Positions 1 to 8,541 of a DNA stretch of 64,000 bases are shown here, in pieces. The translations under genes were made by a program, and so were the position numbers. The DNA lies in NCBI GenBank assembly GCA_022606425.2, contig JAHDVF020001050.1, positions 1,266,001-1,330,000 of the forward strand, given 5' to 3'. The stretch's first letter is position 1, and each line of letters opens with the position of its first letter. Source of the stretch: Lepidostoma basale. Taxonomy: Eukaryota > Arthropoda > Insecta > Trichoptera > Lepidostomatidae. The notes beneath the pieces were generated by a model that saw nothing but the letters and a program-made list of their open reading frames with translations, was not told where the DNA came from and ran no database searches.

Positions 1-112
1 TCTTTACAAATTTTAGTTCACTCTACACTAGCGTCATCCATTGGCCACCACATTCTGTTACCAGAAAAACAATTTACATCTTCGTCTCTATTGAGATACA
101 ATTAATCCTTAT
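1..112. mobile_element. MITE-like element, right end only
   Basis: This is the end of a non-coding element whose better copy lies at 37678-38142. It ends in the terminal repeat containing CATCTTCGTCTCTATTGAG and then AATCCTT. Internal phrases such as CTCTACACTAGCG recur, inverted or direct, near 49590 and 37950. The left part lies outside the window. Confidence 0.6.
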
Positions 113-186
113 AAAACAAATCAAATCAGTTTATTTTTTCAAAAGATATTACAAACAATTATTATAGTTTAAGATATCTTTTGAGA
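113..186 (-). mobile_element. GATTT-LINE 3' end, fragment
   Basis: This is the antisense 3' end of the Jockey-like GATTT-LINE. It starts with the CAAATCAAATCAG tail and runs about 70 bp into the 3' untranslated region. The same sequence closes the best copy at 9385-10076. It joins directly to a hammerhead-like repeat. Confidence 0.65.
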
Positions 187-300
187 TGTCAACATAGTTT
201 GACGAAACAGCTGTCGCGAAAAATAAAAACATAAAATAAAGTTTTTAATTTAACAGTTTACAATGTTTAAGTATCATAGTATTTCGGTCAAAACAATGGA
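187..300 (+). repeat. Hammerhead-like repeat, family 1, single arm
   Basis: GTCAAC and GTTTGAC form a stem around ATA, followed by GAAAC and the palindrome ACAGCTGT plus C (207-215). Downstream is the family-1 trailer with AACAGTTTACAATG and GTATCATAGTATTTCGG, as at 3830-3870 and 34610-34640. The first core box is damaged where it abuts the LINE tail. Confidence 0.5.
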
Positions 301-739
301 CTATTCAAAAAATATATGCCATGGACTTCGTTTTAATTGTGTTAAATCGATATAAATAGTGGCTTTGATAATCAAGCAGTGTAGAAGGGGTTGAAGATGT
401 TTTGCCTGTCTTAAGATGTCGTGTGTATACGCCCCAGGCACTACAACATCTTGCAAGCAGTATATGGTATAATGTTAATAATATCAAATAGTAAGTTGGT
501 CTGTCAATAATGTTCCTTGGAACTGACCGTGCTGTTAATAGTATTGAAGCAAAATTGAAGCTCATGTATTATGTCGAAGTTTAAAATCAATTCATTTTGA
601 ATAATCATAATGTATATTACGTTTATGTGAATAGTGCTAGGGACGTATATTGGGATACATTAATCAGAAGCTATTCACTCTGCTTCAGAGGGATAAAGGA
701 GTCATCAATATTTAGTTGAAATATTAATTTATAATAGTA
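301..739. other. AT-rich DNA, no recognised feature
   Basis: The only open frame (antisense, 86 codons) resembles nothing I know and has no repeat support, so it is probably chance. Confidence 0.4.
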
Positions 740-796
740 AACAACATTATTTAGTAGTTTGACTTGGATTTAATTTATATAAATTAAATAAATAGT

Positions 797-832
797 GACA
801 AATTTGTTTCGCCTTGCGAGGGCATTCTCAAA
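797..832 (-). ncRNA. Hammerhead-like motif, family 4
   Basis: Read antisense: UUGAGAA, U, GCC-loop-GGC hairpin, GAAAC, then the 10-nt palindrome ACAAATTTGT and C. The core would have U3 and A8 in place of C3 and G8, a matched swap. No convincing stem I is visible. Confidence 0.45.
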
Positions 833-843
833 CTGAGTGCGAG

Positions 844-880
844 TTTGGAATGCCCTCGCAAGGTGGAACAAATTTGTGAC
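844..880 (+). ncRNA. Hammerhead-like motif, family 4, decayed
   Basis: This is the sense partner of the motif at 797-832. It has TTTGGAA in the first box, GGAAC in place of GAAAC, and GTGAC after the palindrome. It is likely inactive. Confidence 0.4.
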
Positions 881-883
881 TAT

Positions 884-1377
884 TTCTTCTTCTTCTTCTT
901 CTTCTTCTTTCTCGGCCTATTTCCGTCAACTCCTGGACAAAGGCTTCCTCCATTCGCTTTCACGTCATTCTGTCTTGTGCAGACTGCATCCGGGTTCTTC
1001 CGATGTGTCTGTTTAGATCATCCTTCCATTGCACTTCTCTTTGCCGCCCACGGTCTCCAAGTCAGCAGTCTTCTTGTCCACTTTTCATCTGAGTTTCTTG
1101 CTGCGTGACCTGCCCATTACCATTTTAGAGTCGCCACCCGGTGGATGATGTCAGTGACCTTTGTTTTTTCTCTCACTGTATATTTTCTGACTCTGTCACT
1201 TAAGCTTATTCCTAACATGTCTCTTTCCATGCCTCTTTGAGTCACATGTAGTTTCTCGGCACTTTGTTTAGACAATGTTACAGTTTCAAGACCATAAGTA
1301 CCAACTGGCAGAACGCAGACTTTTCGTTTCAGGTTGGTCGGTATTTTCCGGTTTTTAAGGATGTAACCCATGTTTTT
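884..1377 (-). mobile_element. GAA-tailed LINE, 3' coding end
   Basis: The sense strand encodes the C-terminal end of a LINE polyprotein, with residues such as HVTQRGMERDMLG and VATLKW (open part 1117-1398), and ends in (GAA)n, seen here as TTC repeats at 884-910. Related copies lie at 7482, 19196, 27585 and 40010. Several frames are broken after VATLKW. It is 5'-truncated and inserted into the family-4 foldback. Confidence 0.7.
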
Positions 1378-1440
1378 ATTCATGTAAATTAAATCCAAGT
1401 AAAATCACTAAACAATCGTTTTAACTATTATAAATTAATA

Positions 1441-2121
1441 ATATATTTTTACAAAACTAATACCTCAACCATCAATTGTGCGATAACACCTTTCAATAAA
1501 ATAAATAAATAGGTGAATTTTTATAAAATAAACACTTAAATCGTAATTGCATTTGAAGCTAAATAGTTTCGGTTATACCGGAACCAACTTAGAACTACAA
1601 ACAATAACAATTATTACATATAATTCGTTGTCAAATAATTTCATCAATTTCCCTAGAAGAATCCACAACGTGTACACAGCGTGGCCTTAATTTATTCCTT
1701 CCAATTTTCTTAAACTACCACGAACATCCCTTAATTATTAGGTTAATAATGCTTTCGCCCCTGCATATTTTTGTTTAATATATAGAAGCTAGACACCTGA
1801 TCTTACAAAGATATAAAATTATATACCTATAATGCTATTTTAATGATAAAGGTCAGTACAAAAACTCAATTGTATACTTGCACAATAATTAATATCATTA
1901 ATAATATACGCTTGTAATGAATAGTGTAATTTGGTTTCACATTTGTGTGAGAACATTCAATTATGATTATTGAGAAACACATTGCTCGTAACATCTGCTT
2001 CAAATCTAATATGCTGAAGATGTTTCAATTGAATTTAATGAGCGAAACTTCCTTGTAATAATAATAATAATATTACGTAGTTATTATTACTTACTAATTC
2101 ATAATTTCTTGAACAATAATG
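1441..2121. other. AT-rich DNA, no recognised feature
   Basis: Apart from short AT-rich runs and (AAT)n at 2056-2074, I see no repeat or coding signal. Confidence 0.4.
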
Positions 2122-2327
2122 CAAGACCGAGGAAAACGTGGCAAGATCAAATAAATCAAATATTGAACGTCGACCACGTGAGGAGTCAGAGAAATTGACG
2201 CGCATGTATAGAACGATGTATGAATGTGGAAGAAGCGAGATAAGTATGTCAGAAAGATGAGAAGTGTGGCGGTCCATTCTTTCTGTTTGCCCCTTTGAGG
2301 TGACTACGTGATGGTTGATTAGTTAGT
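2122..2327 (+). mobile_element. GTTA-LINE 3' end, fragment
   Basis: It covers the last part of the polyprotein (GRPRKTW region onward) and the 3' terminus. In-frame stops interrupt it, and the tail has decayed to GATTAGTTAGT. Confidence 0.75.
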
Positions 2328-2380
2328 ATTTGAATAATGAAACGAATGAAAACGTCTTTCTAAGGTATAACAAATGACAT

Positions 2381-2411
2381 TTGATAATGCTTCAGAAAAG
2401 TGAAACATGTC
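2381..2411 (+). ncRNA. Hammerhead-like motif, family 2
   Basis: TTGATAA, T, a weakened stem, GAAAC, then the palindrome ACATGT and C. The stem is worse than in the copy at 54438-54468. Confidence 0.35.
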
Positions 2412-2533
2412 ATTCGCATAAAATATAATAAAATAATTAGAAAACATAAGTTTTCGTTCATATTAATAATATAAGATAATACTTTTCTATTATTTCTATG
2501 TAAAACCCCTGGTTCAATAATTAGTACGAATGT

Positions 2534-2562
2534 TTTCAAATGCCTCAAAGGCGAAACATGTC
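2534..2562 (+). ncRNA. Hammerhead-like motif, family 2, damaged core
   Basis: The GCC/GGC stem, GAAAC and ACATGTC are intact, but the first box reads TTTCAAA. Confidence 0.35.
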
Positions 2563-2587
2563 ATGCCCATTGAATAAAATAAAACTA

Positions 2588-3028
2588 TCTAACTAACTAT
2601 CACGCCGTCTTCCCGGCGGGGTAGGCAGAAAGAACGGACAGCCCCGCTGTTCTGTCCAGACATACTTCTCTCGATTCCTCCACATTATACATCTTGTCAT
2701 GCACCCATATCGATTTCACCGAATTCCATATGGCATTTAATATTTGATTGTGCCACTTTTTCCTCGGTTTTCTTCCATTTCTAGCTCCGTTCACGTCGTT
2801 TACATATACCATCTTCACCATTATGTCTTTAATCATTATATTTGTATTTGACACTAGAAGTTTACCACACATTAGTCTTAGAGATCTCATTTCTACTTCA
2901 TTTATTCTACTTTCATCTTTTTTTTTAGCTAGTTCCATGCTACACTTCCATACATAACGGTCGGCACAAGAACACCATTATGCACTTCCATCTCAGCTTT
3001 TCAGATAGGCTTTTGTTTATGGTGCACT
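2588..3028 (-). mobile_element. GTTA-LINE, C-terminal coding end
   Basis: It starts with the antisense tail CTAACTAACTATCACGCCG. The sense strand encodes the segment from MEVHNG to the polyprotein end. An open stretch at 2600-2938 retains RKKWHNQ but has internal deletions, including loss of the RWFGHMER segment. Confidence 0.75.
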
Positions 3029-3030
3029 AA

Positions 3031-3285
3031 GTGTTATGAACAAAATAATGAAAGGGTCATTAAGATGGTTTGGACACATGGAAAGAATACCATTGTGCAC
3101 TGCCTTCTAGCTTTTTTGGATAGGCTTTTGTTTGCCATAACAATTTTAAGTGCGCCTTTTTTACAAAGCTCTCGTATCTTTTGTGAACAAACTTCCTAAG
3201 TAGACAAATTCATCAATTTGTTTCAGATTTTCACCGTTCACGCTAATGTTGTAGACTGTCATTTTTGCAATTCTAGAAAACAGAC
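3031..3285. mobile_element. GTTA-LINE pieces in opposite orientation
   Basis: A short sense piece at 3031-3089 encodes the segment with RWFGHMER. It is followed at 3090-3285 by an antisense piece encoding upstream residues (ISVNGENL, EFVYLGSLF). The switch at 3089/3090 is abrupt, which implies a rearrangement. Confidence 0.65.
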
Positions 3286-3619
3286 GTTTCCATTCGTAGA
3301 TTATTGATAATAAATTATGATTTCCAGGTAAAACATAACGTGTTGAAAAAGAAAATGATGTGTTAAAAACGTCTGAACCCAGACCCAATAGAATGCTAAA
3401 GCTTAAAGCCACAAAGCTTTGCTAGAGTTATTTTGTCACCAAAGATATAAACTAGAGAAAGCTAAGTCGAGAAAAATAAATGGAGAGCTCTTTGAAATGT
3501 TTGTTACAGCTTGAGAAATTTCCTACCTTTTTTATTAAAACGTCATTTAATTAAAAAACATAAGATGTAAATTAGGATCAAAATATAGTAATATCTTAAA
3601 ATAATTTTAGAAAAATCTA
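3286..3619. other. AT-rich DNA, little recognised
   Basis: A stretch at 3463-3482 (GTCGAGAAAAATAAA) matches the trailer of hammerhead-like family 3. Nothing else is recognised. Confidence 0.35.
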
Positions 3620-3686
3620 AGTTTTACTGTTAAAATTCAAAACACTTATAATATCACCATTTCTTTTTATTCACTGAGAGTGTCGC

Positions 3687-3722
3687 GACAGCTGTTTCGT
3701 CCACCGATGTTGGCATCATCAG
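3687..3722 (-). ncRNA. Hammerhead-like motif, family 1
   Basis: Antisense reading: CUGAUGA, U, GCCAAC stem, GUGGAC with mismatches, GAAAC, palindrome ACAGCTGT, C. The core boxes are canonical but the stem has decayed slightly. Confidence 0.5.
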
Positions 3723-3736
3723 GTTTATTATAACAT

Positions 3737-3772
3737 CTGATGATGCCAACATCGGTTGGCGAAACAGCTGTC
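3737..3772 (+). ncRNA. Hammerhead-like motif, family 1, best copy
   Basis: CTGATGA (3737-3743) is followed by one extra T, a perfect 6-bp stem GCCAAC/GTTGGC with loop ATCG, GAAA (3761-3764), the palindrome ACAGCTGT (3764-3771) and C3772. This matches core box 1, stem II, core box 2, stem III and the cleavage triplet GUC of hammerhead ribozymes. The extra T before stem II and the lack of pairing for stem I are departures, so activity is uncertain. Confidence 0.55.
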
Positions 3773-3875
3773 GCGACACTCTCAGTGAATAAAAATAAAT
3801 TGTGATATTATAAGTGTTTTAAATTTTAACAGTAAAAATGTTGAAGTATCATAGTATTTTGGCCAAAACAATGAA

Positions 3876-4020
3876 CTATTGAAAAATCTAAGGTTTTTAT
3901 TTAACACTGTTTATATCGTTCTCTTGATGATGAAGGTGTAAAGCTTTTAAAAAATGTCGAGAAAAATAAACCCAGGAGTAGAAAAAAACAGTATTTAAAT
4001 TCATAAAAAGTCGTATTTAA
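3876..4020 (+). repeat. Hammerhead-like repeat, family 3, decayed
   Basis: The motif remnant at 3924-3958 begins TTGATGA and ends ATGTC, with GAAA lost. The trailer GAGAAAAATAAAC matches the family-3 unit at 62001-62100. Confidence 0.5.
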
Positions 4021-4138
4021 GGATTGATTAAAGAGTTGGAATTTTCAGATGTGACATATGAGAGAACTCTCGCAGGTAGCCTTGAATCATTCTGCGTTGT
4101 CGCTTTTCTCGATGATTATTACTAACTTCATGTTGATT

Positions 4139-4442
4139 CTTCTTCTTCTTCCTGACACTATCCCAACTCATTGTCTGTGTTGACTGTTGGGGTCGGCTCT
4201 TCTCGATCTCAGGCTGTACTTCTTACGGTTCTGAGTATATCCTTCTTTCAAGCCATTTCTCTGCAAGACGCTGTTGCACTGAATCATCCACGTGTTCCTA
4301 GGTCTTCCTCTTGATGGTTGACGAGGAAGATTCACAGACAAAGCTCTATTTACTTTGTGGTCTGGTGGTACTCGTTTTATATGCCTAAACATTCTCATAT
4401 ACCTTTCTTCAAGCTTACTATTTATATCAATATCTCCCAGAT
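4139..4442 (-). mobile_element. GAA-tailed LINE (type T) 3' end with 16-bp TSD
   Basis: The sense strand encodes a C-terminal piece with SRGRPRNTW and RRADPNSQHRQ and ends in GAA repeats. It is bounded by the identical 16-mer TAACTTCATGTTGATT (4123-4138 and 4443-4458), a clear target-site duplication. It is 5'-truncated and about 304 bp long. The apparent open frame 4168-4545 runs through it into the older GTTA-LINE piece, so that fusion is accidental. Confidence 0.8.
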
Positions 4443-4458
4443 TAACTTCATGTTGATT

Positions 4459-4566
4459 ATTTTCTATATATCTACCTCGGCTTCGTACTCCATTTACATC
4501 ATTAAAGTATACTTTCTTAACCATTCTTTCTCCATCCATCTCCATAATATACGTCCGAACCCACGC
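4459..4566 (-). mobile_element. GTTA-LINE coding remnant
   Basis: The antisense strand encodes ERMVKKVYFNDVNG, a conserved GTTA-LINE segment. It lies just beyond the TSD of the type-T insertion. Confidence 0.6.
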
Positions 4567-5208
4567 AGTATAATTATAGTATAATTATTTGATAATTTTA
4601 ATTTTATAGTTAAAGATTTCAAGGTTTTACTCCAAAGTTCTCTGTACATTTACCGCGAGGAGCAGCATGTCAGCGGGATTAGCAATGGAAAAATGGTTTT
4701 TCCGACGTGTTAAAATGGACTGGAAGTTTACGCTATAATTGAATCCGGAAAACGAGGTCAGGATTTCGTCGCGAGCAGTTTGTTCTACGGAAAATGACAG
4801 TTTTCTCCACTAAATCTCCCCTTTTTTATTGTGTTTTGCAACCCCACTTCTCACTTCCTCGAATGTCTAATGCAAGATAAAGTCTATTTGAAAAATTATA
4901 AGAGACGTGAACTAAGCGTCATGTTGAATTTGCAAAACAAGTATTCATGGTTATTCAAATTTCTTGATTCCGAAATGTAATTGAGTTTTCTGTTATTGTT
5001 GATAGCAATATTTTCAGGGATTGAGGTTAATCTCTTGATAACGATTTGACAATGAATCAAATATTCAACGCAAAGTTAAAATCTATTTTAGTTGGTGAAT
5101 TTTGGTGTTAATCGTTGAGTTCCTGATTCAGTTTGAATGTAATTAAAATAACTGTTTTTTTTACTTCTTATATATTCACCATTATTTTGTGTTACGGATT
5201 CACAATTA
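4567..5208. other. No recognised feature
   Basis: This is mixed-composition DNA with a moderately GC-richer part near 4650-4860. It has no repeat partner in the window and no convincing frame. Confidence 0.4.
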
Positions 5209-5312
5209 TACAGGGTGCGCCATATTTTATGTTGGTATATGAATTTTAAATAACTTTTAAAAAAATATCCGATTTCTATTTATGAGGTGTTTTTTATTTA
5301 ATTTGTCCCTTT

Positions 5313-5507
5313 AACTAACTAAAACTATCTAACCATCACGCCGTCTCCCCGAAAAGGTAGGCAGAAAGAATGAACTGCCACACTTTAACCGATGCGGCAC
5401 TCCATCCTTCTCGTTTCGCCCCGCGGGAGACGCGGTGTGATGGGTTGCGAACCTCATCGCCACCAATAGGCATCTCCGCGCAAACTTCGATCGTCTAACA
5501 CTTCGAT
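5313..5507 (-). mobile_element. GTTA-NAE, 5'-truncated, inside the mariner relic
   Basis: It starts with the antisense (GTTA)n tail and contains both inverted copies of the LINE-like tail module (see the copy at 62345). Flanks TTGTCCCTTTA and TTGTCTCTTTA make an 11-bp TSD with one difference. It inserted after the mariner element. Confidence 0.75.
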
Positions 5508-5530
5508 TGTCTCTTTATGATTTATTTATA

Positions 5531-6010
5531 CTAGTTTTTGAATACAAAATCAATCAAGTGGGTGCCTTTATTGGCCAAAGCAAAATGTACTCTTTTTGCT
5601 GCGTTTTCCATCACTTTTTTGAGCATCTTGGGCGGTATAGCGATGATTTTAGCGCGAATGTTTGCCTTGAGCTCGTTAATGGTCCGAGGCTTGCTGGCGT
5701 ATACTTTGTTTTTCAAATAGTCCCACAAAAAAAGTCTAGAGGGGTCAAATCTGGATATTTGGGTGGCCAGTCAATGTCGCCTTTCTTTGACATCACACGT
5801 CCAGGGAATTTTCGATGCAGAAACTGCATTGTTTGATTTGCAGTGTGGGATTTGGAAAAGACGAATAGTGTTGTCAGACGGTACTTGTTGCCTACGGATG
5901 GTACTTGTTGATATTATCGACGATATGCACGTTGAGTTAACACAACAGAATGACTGTTTTCTATGTACAGCGTAACTTTTTCGATGCATTGTTTCGGTGT
6001 GAAGCGATTC
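5531..6010 (-). pseudogene. Mariner-type transposase remnant, broken
   Basis: The sense strand at about 6010 begins a typical N-terminus (MNRFTPKQ, VVLTQRAYR). It runs with frame breaks into the C-terminal catalytic end (GDIDWPP, PDLTPLDFF) and then the open stretch 5531-5728 with MWDYLKNKVYASKPRTI. These belong to DDE transposases of the IS630-Tc1-mariner group. Most of the DNA-binding domain and the first two acidic catalytic residues are missing, so the internal deletion probably predates decay. It is non-functional. Confidence 0.75.
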
Positions 6011-6289
6011 ATGGTTAAAATTATACTAAATTGACGTTTCAAAAACATGTTTACTCAAGTCAATCGGTTGATAAATGTGAAAGTAATTAAATATTTACAT
6101 AACCTACATAAAATATGTCGCACCCTGTATATTTTTCTTTTATTGTTTTTTTTAAATTTGTTTCTTCAGTTTCTTTCAATTCTATTTTTTTTCATACCGA
6201 CGAAAACCCTCGTTTTCTAGAAGGTTATAGTATATTATAATATAATATATGAGAAGATATATTGTATTTGAAATGCGTTTATGCATAAA

Positions 6290-6415
6290 TATCAATCAGA
6301 TGCAGCGTTCACATTTAAATTTAAAACACGTCTTAATGCGCCCTTGAGGCGATTGCATCACAAAAACGGCGCTCTAAAAGTTACCATATTATTATTATTA
6401 TTATTATTATTATAC
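6290..6415 (+). mobile_element. L2/CR1-like LINE 3' tail with (ATT)n
   Basis: It contains the stretch GATGCAGC ... AAAACGGCGCT found at the end of the copy at 42281-43115, then (ATT)n at 6388-6412. No coding sequence is kept. Confidence 0.7.
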
Positions 6416-6431
6416 AAGATAGAACGACGAC

Positions 6432-6972
6432 AAAAACCTATCCAAAAAAGCTAGAATGGCAGTGCACAATGGTATTCTTCTACCGACCCTTATGTATGGA
6501 AGCGAAGCATGGAACTGGCAAAGGAAGGATGAAAGTAGAATAAATGCAGTAGAAATGAGATCTCTTAGACGAATGTGTGGATATTCTGTGTATGATAGAG
6601 TGTCGAATGAAAATATAAGTGAATGCGGTGCGAATGATGGTGTCATGAACAAAATAATGAAAGGATCATTAAGATGGTTTGGACATATGGAAAGAATGAA
6701 TGAAGAAAGAATGGTAAAAAAATTATATGCTAATGATGTAAATGGAACCAGAAATAGAGGAAGACCGAGGAAAACGTGGCACGATCAAATAAATCAAATA
6801 TTGAATGTCGGCCATGTGAGGGGTCAGAGAAATCGACGCGCGTGCATGACACGATGTATGAATGTTGAGGAAGCAAGAGAAATATGTCAGGAAAGAAAGG
6901 TGTGGCAGTCCATTCTTTCTGCCTACCTCTTCGGGGAGACGGCGTGATGGTTAGTTAGTTAGTTAGTTAGTT
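6432..6972 (+). mobile_element. GTTA-LINE 3' end with 11-bp TSD
   Basis: Identical AGAACGACGAC lies on both sides (6421-6431, 6973-6983). The copy is 5'-truncated just upstream of the MAVHNG codons, keeps an open frame, and ends in (GTTA)n. The intact TSD and frame suggest a fairly recent insertion. Confidence 0.85.
6456..6947 (+). pseudogene. GTTA-LINE polyprotein C-terminus, 163 aa open
   Basis: This is the C-terminal end of a reverse-transcriptase polyprotein. It starts MAVHNGILLPTLMYGSEAW, the usual post-thumb segment of many insect LINEs. It carries RWFGHMERMN near residue 72 and GRPRKTWHDQ near 104, and ends ILSAYLFGETA at the natural stop. The catalytic palm (YADD-type) and endonuclease are absent because of 5' truncation, so it cannot act alone. 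The RTE-like assignment is my inference. Confidence 0.75.
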
Positions 6973-7205
6973 AGAACGACGACCTTCGTGGCAGAGTGGT
7001 TACGAGCTCTGACTTCCATGCCGAAGGTCCTGGGTTCGATTTCCGGCGATGGCAATGTGATTGTCACACTGTCTTTGGTCTGGTGTAGAATTCACGTGAC
7101 AATAAAATGGCTATCACATGTCACGAGAATCAATATAATAGCTAAAAAATAAAAATTGTATACTGTAATCGGGTCCAAACGACCTGTTGTGTAGAAAAAA
7201 AAAAT

Positions 7206-7480
7206 TGTAAGATAGTCCATAATTTTGACCTCCTGGAAAAATTCCGTGTTGGTAAGTTAGTCAGTTTTTAAAAGCAAAACTGACAAATGTAATGATTGAT
7301 GTACTCGTAGATTTCTTTTAAAACGGGGATTTTAATATAACGTAGATCCTTAACCCTTATGCATGGAACAAACAAAATAAAGTTGAAAGAAGAATAAATG
7401 CAGTACGATGATATCTATGATATCGTTAGTACATAATATGTATTAACGATATCATATATATCATATTCATGCATAGATAC
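7206..7480. other. AT-rich DNA, nothing recognised
   Basis: A short GATATCAT-type inverted pair lies at 7408-7460 around TACATAATATGTA. No other signal was seen. Confidence 0.35.
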
Positions 7481-7481
7481 A

Positions 7482-7902
7482 GACTTTTTCTTCTTCTTCC
7501 TCAGCCTATTCTCGTCCACTCCTGAACAAAGGCCTCCTCCATTCGCATTCAAGTCACTCTGTCTTGTGCAGACTGCATCCAGGTTATTCCGACGTGTCTG
7601 TTCAAATCATTCTTCCACCGTAGTTGCGGTCGCCCTGCACTTCTCCTTGCTGTCCACGGTCTACAAGTCAGCAGTCTTCTTGTCCATTTTTCATCTGAGC
7701 TTCTGGCTACGCAACCTGCCCATTGCCAATTTAGTGTCGCCACCCGATGGATGGTGTGAATGTTTTTTCTTTCACCGTATCGTTTCTGAGTCTTAGGCTT
7801 ACTCCTAACATGGCTCATTCCATGACTCTTTGGGTCACTCGTAGTTTCTCGGCATTTTTGTTTCGACAATATTACAGTTTCAATTCTATAAGTACCAACT
7901 GG
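7482..7902 (-). mobile_element. GAA-tailed LINE, 3' coding end
   Basis: The sense strand open part at 7549-7911 includes HRVATLNWQWAGCVARSSD, WRPWTARRSAGRPQLRW and HVGITWMQSAQDRVT, all typical of this family. The TTC-rich start (7488-7500) is the antisense tail. It abuts a GTTA-LINE piece at 7903. Confidence 0.75.
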
Positions 7903-8088
7903 ACCAATCAATCAAATATTAAATTGTAAAATTAAATGTGTGAGAAATTTACGTGCGTGTATGACACGATGTATGCATTTGGAGAAAGCAATAGAAATAT
8001 GTCAGGAAAGAAAAGTGTGGTGTTAATTCATTCATCCTTCCACTTCGGGTAGACGGGATAATCGTTAGTTAGTTAGTTAGTTAGTTAT
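7903..8088 (+). mobile_element. GTTA-LINE 3' end, decayed
   Basis: It runs from CAAATATTAAAT through the last coding segment to (GTTA)5. Several substitutions and small deletions are present. Confidence 0.7.
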
Positions 8089-8541
8089 ATCCATGATCCT
8101 AATCTTAGTCCTTAGAAAGGAAGATCCCGTCTATCCTTGGTTCCTAGTTTCTATTAGAAGTGCTCTGATTTATCTAACGCAGATATCAAATTATAACCAT
8201 GATACAGTATATTAGAAATGAGAGGAATTAATAACGCTTCCTAGAAGAGACAGCTTGAAATAATATGCCCGATATAAATGGAGTAAACTTCTATTCCCGC
8301 CTACCCCTAGCGGACGGAAACCTTTCAAACAAAGCATTAGTTCATAGCAAGGGTAGTGAAAGTCTACGAATGCAAATTATTTCTACACCGCAGTTCCAAA
8401 TTCACGTAGTAGCCATGAACAATAAATGCCAAAAAAGCGAAGACAAGATTTAACAACAACAAAAAATTAATTCTTCTAAATTAAACTTTTGAAAATCATT
8501 GTATTTTCACAAAACTTCATATATTTTTAGGACTATCACGT
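8089..8541. other. No recognised feature
   Basis: A 62-codon open frame at 8265-8453 (+) matches no family I know. It has no repeat copy in the window and is likely chance. Confidence 0.35.

Larger units (their letters stand above)
740..1440. repeat. Hammerhead-like foldback, family 4, split by a LINE
   Basis: Two head-to-head copies of the family-4 motif form an inverted repeat (797-832 antisense, 844-880 sense). The flanks on both sides are the family-4 trailer, with TAAATTAAATCCAAG and ACTATTATAAATTAA. The right arm is interrupted at about 884 by a GAA-tailed LINE and resumes at about 1378. Unbroken arms occur at 31320-31445 and 38884-38960. Confidence 0.6.
2335..2586 (+). repeat. Hammerhead-like repeat, family 2, two direct copies
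   Basis: Two motif units, 2381-2411 and 2534-2562, run in the same direction. Each is followed by the family-2 trailer (CCCATAAAATATAATAAAA type). Between them lies AT-rich spacer. Elsewhere the family is arranged as inverted pairs (25110-25300, 54305-54530). Confidence 0.5.
3620..3875. repeat. Hammerhead-like foldback, family 1
   Basis: Two arms of about 100 bp are inverted around a 14-bp centre (3723-3736). Each arm carries the motif, then CACTCTCAGTGAATAAAA, then the trailer with ATAAGTGTTTT. The right arm continues into GTATCATAGTATTTTGG. The transcript would form one long hairpin with two motifs. Confidence 0.75.
5211..6127 (-). mobile_element. Internally deleted mariner-type (IS630-Tc1) transposon
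   Basis: Terminal inverted repeats beginning CAGGGTGCG lie at 5211 and 6127 and match over about 22 bp with few differences. Both ends are flanked by TA, as expected for Tc1/mariner insertion. Inside, the antisense strand holds two pieces of one transposase. A GTTA-NAE is inserted at 5313-5507. Confidence 0.8.
6416..7205 (+). mobile_element. tRNA-headed SINE, split by a GTTA-LINE
   Basis: The SINE head restarts at 6973 with AGAACGACGACC and runs to about 7205. It has A box-like TGGCAGAGTGG and B box-like GGTTCGATTTCC elements of a tRNA-type RNA polymerase III promoter. Then comes GTGATTGTCACAC, which can form a hairpin, and a body ending GTCCAAACGACCTGTTGTG. Its first bases were duplicated when the LINE at 6432-6972 inserted. 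Confidence 0.75.

Noticed and set aside
845..1108. Sense open frame with a phenylalanine run
   Set aside because: It is the (TTC)n tail and antisense of a GAA-tailed LINE; a shadow frame.
4168..4545. A 125-codon single protein on the antisense strand
   Set aside because: The frame fuses two different LINEs across a 16-bp target-site duplication, so it is accidental.
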